Positions 25,638 to 31,355 of a stretch of 35,038 bases of DNA are shown one piece after another. The stretch is from an uncultured Clostridia bacterium (GTDB lineage Bacteria; Bacillota; Clostridia; Oscillospirales; Acutalibacteraceae), in the NCBI GenBank assembly GCA_944380675.1, contig CALWIH010000014.1, forward strand, positions 1 through 35,038, given 5' to 3'. The notes under the pieces are model-generated. The model did no database searches. It was not told where the DNA came from and saw nothing but the letters and a program-made list of their open reading frames with translations. The first letter of the stretch is position 1, and each line of letters begins with the position of its first letter. A program made the position numbers and the translations under genes.

Positions 25638-27290
25638 ATGGATTTTGGCATCGTTCTCGGCCTTCTGGGCGGACTCGCGCTGTTCCTGTACGGTATGCAG
25701 ATGATGAGCTCCGGCCTCGAGGCCGCCGCCGGCAACCGGATGAAGAACATCCTCGAAAAGCTGACGGCGAACCGCATCCTCGGCGTCCTCGTCGGCGCGG
25801 GCATCACGGCGGCGATCCAGTCGTCCTCGGCGACGACGGTCATGGTCGTCGGCTTTGTCAATTCCGGCATGATGACGCTGCGCCAGGCGGTGTGGATCAT
25901 CATGGGCGCGAACATCGGCACGACGATCACCGGCCAGCTCATCGCGCTCGACATCGGCCAGCTCGCGCCGCTGTTCGCGTTCGTGGGCGTGGCGCTGGTC
26001 GTCTTCTTCAAGAAGCCGCAGGTGCACCACTACGGCAGCATTCTCGCCGGCCTCGGCGTGCTGTTCATCGGCATGGAAATGATGAGCTCCTCGATGGAGC
26101 CGCTGCGCGAGTGGCCGGCCTTCGTCGAGCTGGTGAGCACCTTCTCGAACCCGCTCGTCGGCATTCTCGCGGGCACGCTGTTTACGGCGGTCATCCAGTC
26201 GTCGTCGGCGTCCGTCGGCATTCTGCAGGCGATGGCGGTGAGCGGCATCGTCGGCCTTGACACGGCGGTGTACGTCCTCTTCGGCCAGAACATCGGCACC
26301 TGCATCACGGCGCTGCTCGCGTCGATCGGCACGTCGCGCAACGCGAAGCGCACGACCGTCATTCACCTGATGTTCAACCTCTTCGGCACGGCGGTGTTCA
26401 CCATCCTGACGATGACGACGCCGCTCACGGACCTCGTCGCCTCCTTCACGCCGGGCAGCCCCGACTCCCAGATCGCGAATATGCACACGATCTTCAACGT
26501 CGTGACGACGCTCATCCTGCTTCCCTTCGGCCAGCAGATGGTGCGCCTCGCGATGCGCATCCTGCCCGACCGCCGCGAGAGCGAGGCCGAGGGGATGCAC
26601 CTGGCCTACCTCGTCCCCGGCCCGACGCTGACGCGTCAGGAGCACCCGATCGGCTTCTCCGCGATGTACGTCAACCAGCTGCGGCAGGAAAACAACCGGA
26701 TGCTCTCGATGGCGCGGCAGAACGTCGACCTCGCCTTTACCGCCGTCCTCGCGTGCGATCCGAAGCGGCTCGAGAAGGCGGAGGAGACGGAGGAGTACAT
26801 CGACTTCCTCAACCGCGAGATCTGCCGCTTCATCTCGGACGTCATCGTCAACGAGACGAACGAGCAGGATTCCACGGCGATCAGCGCCTACTATCTGATT
26901 TGCGGCAACATCGAGCGCATCGGCGACCACGCGATCAACATCTGCGAGTACACGCAGCTGCTCAAGAAGAAGAATATCCGCTTCTCCGACGACGCGCGGG
27001 ACGAGCTGCACCGGATGCAGGGCGTCTGCCTCGAGGCGATCTCGGCGCTTGAGACGGAGCCCGGCGCGGACGTACAGGGCTGGCTCAGGGATCTGGCCTC
27101 CTACGAGCAGCGCATCGACGATATGACGATCGAGTACCGCGACAGCCAGCTCGACCGGATGCGCACCGGCGTCTGCTCCGACGAGGGCTGCATCATCTTC
27201 TCGGAGCTCCTCACGGACTTCGAGCGCATCGGCGACCATGTGCTGAACATCGCGCAGCAGCGCGCCGCCGTCGCGGAGGCGTCGGATTGA
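25638..27290 (+). CDS. Na+/phosphate cotransporter with C-terminal PhoU domain
   Basis: The 550-residue membrane protein belongs to the Na/Pi cotransporter (NptA/YjbB) family. The two inverted repeats are marked by AAIQSSSATTVMVVG (about residue 53) and AVIQSSSASVGILQ (about 190), with GANIGTTITG and GQNIGTCITA after them. From about residue 340 the protein is cytoplasmic and helical, with two PhoU-like repeats (GNIERIGDHAINICEY and FERIGDHVLNIAQQ). It would move inorganic phosphate with sodium, inward or outward depending on conditions. GGAGGG precedes the ATG, and a Pho-box-like operator and a promoter lie upstream. Confidence 0.93.
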   Translation: MDFGIVLGLLGGLALFLYGMQMMSSGLEAAAGNRMKNILEKLTANRILGVLVGAGITAAIQSSSATTVMVVGFVNSGMMTLRQAVWIIMGANIGTTITGQLIALDIGQLAPLFAFVGVALVVFFKKPQVHHYGSILAGLGVLFIGMEMMSSSMEPLREWPAFVELVSTFSNPLVGILAGTLFTAVIQSSSASVGILQAMAVSGIVGLDTAVYVLFGQNIGTCITALLASIGTSRNAKRTTVIHLMFNLFGTAVFTILTMTTPLTDLVASFTPGSPDSQIANMHTIFNVVTTLILLPFGQQMVRLAMRILPDRRESEAEGMHLAYLVPGPTLTRQEHPIGFSAMYVNQLRQENNRMLSMARQNVDLAFTAVLACDPKRLEKAEETEEYIDFLNREICRFISDVIVNETNEQDSTAISAYYLICGNIERIGDHAINICEYTQLLKKKNIRFSDDARDELHRMQGVCLEAISALETEPGADVQGWLRDLASYEQRIDDMTIEYRDSQLDRMRTGVCSDEGCIIFSELLTDFERIGDHVLNIAQQRAAVAEASD

Positions 27291-27309
27291 CGCGCCCATG
27301 AATGAAAAT

Positions 27310-27333
27310 CGCCCCCGTCCGCGGACGGGGGCG
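27310..27333 (+). terminator. terminator after the Na/Pi cotransporter gene
   Basis: CGCCCCCGTCCG (27310-27321) pairs with CGGACGGGGGCG (27322-27333), followed by TTTCGTTTATCTT. It ends just before the next promoter's -35. Confidence 0.8.
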
Positions 27334-27344
27334 TTTCGTTTATC

Positions 27345-27373
27345 TTGACAGGGCACGGCAGGAGAACTATGAT
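27345..27373 (+). promoter_or_regulatory. consensus promoter of the CE15-like gene
   Basis: A perfect TTGACA (27345-27350), 17 bp and TATGAT (27368-27373) precede the gene; transcription would start about 30 nt before the ATG at 27410. Confidence 0.85.
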
Positions 27374-27409
27374 GAAAAAAACGTCTGCAAGACGGAAGGA
27401 GCGATCGCA

Positions 27410-28483
27410 ATGAACCTGCCCCCGATTTTCCCCGGCGAGAAAACGCCCGGGGCGTGGAAGGAGCGCCGGACGGAGCTGCTCCGGCTGCTCTCGGAATATG
27501 AGTACGGCTTCACCCCGGAGCTCCGGCTTACCGGGACGAGCTGCACCACGCCGTGGACCTGGACGCTCGCAAGCGGCGTCCGCGTCGAGACGCACCGCCT
27601 CTTTTTTGAGAAGGACGGCGCGGTGTGCAGTATGCGGTTCGAGCTGTTTTTCCGCCCGTCCGCGCAGCCGCAGCCCGTCATTCTGATGATCGACGTGTTT
27701 GACGCCAGCCCGGAAAACCTCCGGCATCCGGAGCTCGGGGCGTACTCGAGCGCGCGTCTGCCGGTGGAGCGCATCACGGAGCAGGGCTTCGCCGCGGCGC
27801 TGATCCACGCGGACGACCTGTGTTCCGACAGCCCGGACACGTTCACGCGCGGCATTCTGGAGCTTGCGCCGCGGCAGGGCGCGTCCGGCTGGGGCGCGAT
27901 CGGCGCGTGGGCGTGGGGGACGAGCCGCGTCCTTGACGAGCTGGAGAGAGACAGCCGCTTCGACGCCGGGCGCGCCGCCGTCCTCGGCGTGTCGCGCGCG
28001 GGGAAAACGGCGCTCTGGTGCGGCGCGCAGGACGAGCGCTTCGCCGCGGTGATCGCGGCCGTCAGCGGCTGCGGCGGCGCGTCGCTGCTGCGCGGGAAAA
28101 CGGGCGAGCACATCCGGCACATGACGTCGTCGTTCCCGTACTGGACGTGCGAGAACTACGCGTCCTTCGCCGACCGCGAGGACGAGCTGCCGGTCGACCA
28201 GCATATGCTGCTCGCGCTGTGCGCGCCGCGCCCGCTGTACCTCTCCGACGCGATCGAGGACGACTGGGCGGATCCGCATAAGGCGTTCGAGGCCGCCGTC
28301 CTCGCGGGGGAGGCGTACCGCGTCCTCGGCGCGAAGGGGCTCTCCGCGGAGACGTTCCCGCCCGTCCACGAGCCGATCGCGGAGGGCGGCATCGCGTACC
28401 ACGTCCGCACGGGCGGGCACGGCCTGCTCGCGTACGACTGGGAGCAGTACCTGCGCTTTCTCTCCCGCCTGTGGAAGGCGTAA
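27410..28483 (+). CDS. CE15-like alpha/beta hydrolase (glucuronoyl esterase family)
   Basis: The 357-residue protein is an alpha/beta hydrolase. The nucleophile elbow GVSRAGK has Ser195, the motif SSFPYWTCENY lies near 240-250 and the likely catalytic His337 is in TGGHGL, followed by DWEQYL. These features are typical of carbohydrate esterase family 15, whose members cut esters between lignin and glucuronic acid in xylan. The frame is open to 27302, but GGAAGGAG 8 nt before 27410 and the promoter position decide the start. There is no signal peptide, so it is predicted cytoplasmic, unlike secreted CE15 enzymes. A role on small imported glucuronoyl esters is an inference. Confidence 0.75.
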   Translation: MNLPPIFPGEKTPGAWKERRTELLRLLSEYEYGFTPELRLTGTSCTTPWTWTLASGVRVETHRLFFEKDGAVCSMRFELFFRPSAQPQPVILMIDVFDASPENLRHPELGAYSSARLPVERITEQGFAAALIHADDLCSDSPDTFTRGILELAPRQGASGWGAIGAWAWGTSRVLDELERDSRFDAGRAAVLGVSRAGKTALWCGAQDERFAAVIAAVSGCGGASLLRGKTGEHIRHMTSSFPYWTCENYASFADREDELPVDQHMLLALCAPRPLYLSDAIEDDWADPHKAFEAAVLAGEAYRVLGAKGLSAETFPPVHEPIAEGGIAYHVRTGGHGLLAYDWEQYLRFLSRLWKA

Positions 28484-28488
28484 CCTGA

Positions 28489-28529
28489 AAAAATCCGCCC
28501 CTTTCCTTGTCAGGACGGGGCGGATTTTT
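28489..28529. terminator. bidirectional terminator (CE15-like / PHP genes)
   Basis: AAAAATCCGCCCC (28489-28501) pairs with GGGGCGGATTTTT (28517-28529). The A and T ends serve as U-tracts in both directions between convergent genes. Confidence 0.88.
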
Positions 28530-28531
28530 GG

Positions 28532-29320
28532 TTACGCCCCCGCGAGGGCGGCGAGGCGGCGGCGTCTCCCCTCGAGGAACGCCTCGAAGGATTCGCGCGT
28601 GCGGTTGACGATGAGCTCCTCCGGGAAGCCGAGCTCCCAGAGCAGCCGCTCCACGGCGGAGAAGCGGCCGATGCCGAAGGCCGAGTGGCAGTCGCTGCTG
28701 ACCGTCACCGGGACGCCCAGGTCGCGGCACGCCTCGGCGATCGCGCGGCACGGCTTCGCCGAGACGGCGGCGGAGTTCTCGAGGCTCGAATTGTTCAGCT
28801 CGATCGCCTTGCCGAGGCGCTTCGCCTCGAGCAGGACGGGAGAAAGCTCGTACGCGTGGCGCGACCGCCCCGTGTGGCCGAGCACGTCGACGTACGGATT
28901 GCGCAGCACCGCGAGATACATGGCGGTATTTTGCTCCACCGTGCCGCGGTCGCGGTCGAACGGCGTGTGGATGCTCGCGATGACAAAGTCGCGGCTTGAG
29001 AGAAGAAGCTCCGCGCCCGTCTTCTCGGGATGGAACTCGTCCGGCCTGTCCTCAAAGGCGAGACGGCCCTCGAAGTCCACGATGTCGATCTCCACGCCCT
29101 TCCACACGCGCACGCCGTACATCTCGTCCGGCAGGACGCGCTGGTTCGAGATCGCCTCGACGCTGTGCTCCCGCTGCGCCATGATGAGCGAGCAGTGATC
29201 CGTGACCGCCATCCCGCGCAGGCCGCGCTCCGCGGCGTGCCGCGCGCACTCCTCCACCGTCGAATACGCGTGCAGGCTGATGACGGAATGGGTGTGCGGA
29301 TCCACCTCTATCCGGTACAT
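28532..29320 (-). CDS. PHP-domain metal-dependent phosphoesterase
   Basis: The 262-residue protein is a PHP-fold hydrolase of the YcdX kind. Metal ligands are visible in VDPHTHS (Asp7, His9, His11), AVTDHC, GVEIDI, ASIHTPFD, LGHTGR and SSDCHS. The family removes phosphate from small substrates such as sugar or nucleotide phosphates (YcdX, histidinol-phosphatase-like); the substrate here is unknown. The start at 29320 (MYRIEVDPHTHS) has AAGGGGG 6 nt upstream and is better than the open-frame start at 29380, which lies upstream of the promoter -10. No signal peptide is seen. Confidence 0.88.
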   Translation of the reverse strand: MYRIEVDPHTHSVISLHAYSTVEECARHAAERGLRGMAVTDHCSLIMAQREHSVEAISNQRVLPDEMYGVRVWKGVEIDIVDFEGRLAFEDRPDEFHPEKTGAELLLSSRDFVIASIHTPFDRDRGTVEQNTAMYLAVLRNPYVDVLGHTGRSRHAYELSPVLLEAKRLGKAIELNNSSLENSAAVSAKPCRAIAEACRDLGVPVTVSSDCHSAFGIGRFSAVERLLWELGFPEELIVNRTRESFEAFLEGRRRRLAALAGA

Positions 29321-29351
29321 AACAATCCCCCTTACTGTTGTGACTGCTTTT

Positions 29352-29380
29352 ATTATACGAGCTTCCCCCGGGTTTTGCAA
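29352..29380 (-). promoter_or_regulatory. sigma-A promoter of the PHP gene
   Basis: The minus strand has TTGCAA (29375-29380), 17 bp, and a perfect TATAAT (29352-29357). It is divergent from the promoter at 29417-29445. Confidence 0.8.
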
Positions 29381-29416
29381 GGAAGGGCGGAATCCGGAAA
29401 AGGCGGCGGTTTGCGG

Positions 29417-29445
29417 TTGAAAAAATTTGTCGCTTTTAGTATAAT
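29417..29445 (+). promoter_or_regulatory. sigma-A promoter of the small membrane protein gene
   Basis: TTGAAA (29417-29422), 17 bp and TATAAT (29440-29445). A TCCCCGA/TCGGGGA hairpin (29462-29480) forms in the leader before AAGGAGG. Confidence 0.82.
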
Positions 29446-29502
29446 AGGGAAAGAAATCGCTTCCCCGACGGGATCGGGGAGGCCCTCAAGGAGGAATCGA
29501 CC

Positions 29503-29868
29503 ATGTTCTGCAAGCTGATTGTCTGCGCGAACCAGTGGATCAAGGAAAGCGACTGGAAGGATCTCGCTCTCGTAAAGCTCTGCCTGTGCGCCCTCGGCGT
29601 CATTCTCGGCCTGACGGCCCTGCGCAAAAACAGGAAATTCGCCCTCGCCGTCTCCGTCGTCGTCTTCATCGCGACGTGGCTGCCGGTGATGAAGAAGTTC
29701 GCAGCCGTCGCCGCCGAGACGTTCGGCAAGCCCTCCTTCGCGGACTGCCCCTTCTGCCGGAAGGTCTCCGCCCTCCTTTCCCGCAAGCCCGCCGGCGGCG
29801 AGGACGAGGATCCCGACTGGGAGGATCCCTCCGCCGACGACTTCTGCTGCGACATCGACCTCGCATAA
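29503..29868 (+). CDS. small two-helix membrane protein
   Basis: The 121-residue protein has an amphipathic start (NQWIKESDWKDLALVKLCLCALG), then hydrophobic segments at about 22-40 and 46-63, and a soluble C-terminus rich in Asp, Glu and Cys (CPFCRK near 82, FCCD near 115). Short clostridial proteins with the ESDWKDLAL segment are often labelled 'permease of phosphate ABC transporter', but nothing in the sequence supports transport. CPFC is a thioredoxin-like C-x2-C and might be redox active or bind metal. It is a single-gene unit with its own promoter and a strong terminator; AAGGAGG lies 8 nt before the ATG. Confidence 0.85.
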   Translation: MFCKLIVCANQWIKESDWKDLALVKLCLCALGVILGLTALRKNRKFALAVSVVVFIATWLPVMKKFAAVAAETFGKPSFADCPFCRKVSALLSRKPAGGEDEDPDWEDPSADDFCCDIDLA

Positions 29869-29887
29869 GAACCATCCCATCCGGACG

Positions 29888-29933
29888 AAAACGGCCTTCC
29901 GGAAGCGGCGCTGCTTCCGGAAGGCCGTTTTTT
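29888..29933 (+). terminator. strong rho-independent terminator
   Basis: A perfect 19-bp stem (29888-29906 with 29913-29931) closes on a 6-nt loop and ends in TTTTTT (29928-29933). Outer CGGACG/CGTCCG pairs extend it. Confidence 0.93.
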
Positions 29934-29989
29934 CGTCCGTCCGCCGGGCGGAGACAACCGCCGCCCTCTCCTCTCTTCCGACAGGCTTC

Positions 29990-30029
29990 CCCTTTTTCCG
30001 GCAGAAACAAGAGTCTTGCGGAAAAAGGG
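29990..30029. repeat. inverted repeat over the flippase promoter
   Basis: CCCTTTTTCCG (29990-30000) and CGGAAAAAGGG (30019-30029) form 11-bp perfect arms, 18 nt apart. The right arm covers part of the -35 and the spacer of the promoter at 30016-30043, so it could be an operator. Confidence 0.55.
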
Positions 30030-30043
30030 AGTTGTGGTATAAT
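30016..30043 (+). promoter_or_regulatory. promoter of the flippase-like gene
   Basis: TTGCGG (30016-30021), 16 bp and TATAAT (30038-30043), with an extended TGG before the -10. Transcription from near 30050 would give a leader of about 250 nt that holds both 94-nt repeats. Confidence 0.75.
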
Positions 30044-30061
30044 GATAGCACACCCCCCAAA

Positions 30062-30249
30062 CGCAGGCGCGGCAGCATACCCCCGGCCGCGGGCGTCCCG
30101 GCTGCCGAACCCACATAAGCCCGGCGACCGGAGGGAGCACGCGCGGAGTCCTCGCCGCAGGCGCGGCAGCATACCCCCGGCCGCGGGCGTCCCGGCCGCC
30201 GAACCCACATAAGCCCGGCGACCGGAGGGAGCACGCGCGGAGTCCTCGC
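30062..30249. repeat. 94-bp tandem duplication in the flippase leader
   Basis: Copy 1 (30062-30155) and copy 2 (30156-30249) differ at one base, T at 30103 against C at 30197. Each can form GGCAGC/GCTGCC around a CCCG/CGGG hairpin, then CCGG/CCGG, then GCGG/CCGC across the copy border. In copy 2 the single change turns a stem A-U pair into A-C. A 16-nt core, GGCGACCGGAGGGAGC, recurs at 4715-4730 on the other strand. I cannot match the unit to any riboswitch class I know. Confidence 0.9.
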
Positions 30250-30279
30250 CGGAGGCGCGCGGGGGGGAAAAGGAATTTT

Positions 30280-30303
30280 ATGAAACTGAGGGCTAATCCA
30301 TGA
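30280..30303 (+). CDS. possible 7-codon leader ORF coupled to the flippase gene
   Basis: ATG at 30280 follows AAAAGGA at a good distance and encodes MKLRANP. Its TGA stop overlaps the ATG of the next gene (ATGA). It may load ribosomes for the flippase gene, whose own site (GAGGG) is weaker. Confidence 0.35.
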   Translation: MKLRANP

Positions 30304-31355
30304 GATTATATTTTTCGAGCAGGCTCAAGAGGAACCTGTTCCCCATTCTGACGATCTCCATCACGATGATCTTCGTTTTGTACTTCCTGCTGTCGAACGG
30401 CGGCGTGCAGAACATCGGGGAGATCCTGATGCGTCTGCGCTGGGAGTGGCTGGCGCTCGCCGTCGCGGCGGCGGGCGGGACGCTCCTTCTCGAGGGCTTC
30501 ACGCTTCACCTGTTCTGCCGGCACGTCTGCCCGGACTGGCACTTCGGCGCGTCGTTCTCCGTCGGGATGACGGGGCTGTTTTACAGCGCGATCACGCCGT
30601 TCTCCACCGGCGGGCAGCCGATGCAGATCTACTCCATGAAGAAAATGGGCATGGACACGGGGCGCGCGGGCAGCGTCATCGCGATGAAGACGCTCATCTA
30701 TCAGGTCGTGATGGTGCTCTACTCCCTGCTGCTCGTCTCGACGCAGCTCGGCTTCTTCCAGACGAATATCAGCAACTTCTCGTTCGTGACGGTCATCGGC
30801 CTGCTCTCGAACTCCGCCTTCATCGCCGCCGTGCTGACCTTCACCGTCAGCGCCGGAGGCACCGACCGCGTCCTGCGCTTTTTCCTGCGCCTGTTGTACC
30901 GGATGCGCATTGTCCGCCATCCGGTGCAGCGGTATCAGCGCATCCACGCGCAGCTCTCGATGTTCCATAAGAGCGCGAATATCATGGGACGTTCCGCGAA
31001 GCTGTACGTCGTCACCTCGCTGCTGACCGTCGTGCAGATCACCGTCAACAGCCTTATCTCCTACTTCATCTACCTGAGCTTCGCCCTGCCGGCGGAGAGC
31101 GTCTCGCCCGTCACAATGGTCGCGGCGCAGGTCTTCGTCTCGATGGTGTCCGCCTTCGTGCCGCTGCCCGGCGCGTCCGGCGGCGCGGAGGGCTCCTTCG
31201 TCATCTTCTTCGGCAAGTTCTTCGGGCAGGATATCGTCCCCGCCATGTTCCTGTGGCGCATCCTGACGTACTACGTCAATATCGCCCTCGGCGGCTTCTT
31301 CGCCGTGTGGGGCGGGAAGCGGTACGCCGTCGAAAAGGCGGAGGCGCAGGACTAG
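30300..31355 (+). CDS. flippase-like membrane protein (UPF0104 / MprF N-domain type)
   Basis: The 351-residue protein has about eight predicted membrane helices. It resembles the lysylphosphatidylglycerol synthase transmembrane region, the lipid-flipping half of MprF, without the C-terminal aminoacyl-transferase. FYSAITPFSTGGQPMQIYSM (about 96-115) and PLPGASGGAEGSFVIFF (about 297-313) are the conserved loops of this family. Members are thought to move lipids or lipid-linked sugars across the membrane; the cargo here is unknown. Translation starts at ATG 30300. The leader is unusually long and repetitive. The stop codon overlaps that of the P-type ATPase gene on the other strand. Confidence 0.87.
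   Translation: MRLYFSSRLKRNLFPILTISITMIFVLYFLLSNGGVQNIGEILMRLRWEWLALAVAAAGGTLLLEGFTLHLFCRHVCPDWHFGASFSVGMTGLFYSAITPFSTGGQPMQIYSMKKMGMDTGRAGSVIAMKTLIYQVVMVLYSLLLVSTQLGFFQTNISNFSFVTVIGLLSNSAFIAAVLTFTVSAGGTDRVLRFFLRLLYRMRIVRHPVQRYQRIHAQLSMFHKSANIMGRSAKLYVVTSLLTVVQITVNSLISYFIYLSFALPAESVSPVTMVAAQVFVSMVSAFVPLPGASGGAEGSFVIFFGKFFGQDIVPAMFLWRILTYYVNIALGGFFAVWGGKRYAVEKAEAQD

Noticed and set aside
29353-30234. Several minus-strand open frames of 180-293 codons across 29.4-30.2 kb
   Set aside because: They run through a terminator and the tandem repeats, translate the repeats into the same peptides in different frames, and lie opposite a gene with its own promoter and ribosome-binding site.
30062-30249. 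CRISPR array
   Set aside because: There are only two units of 94 bp, nearly identical along their whole length. There are no short repeats with unique spacers and no cas genes.
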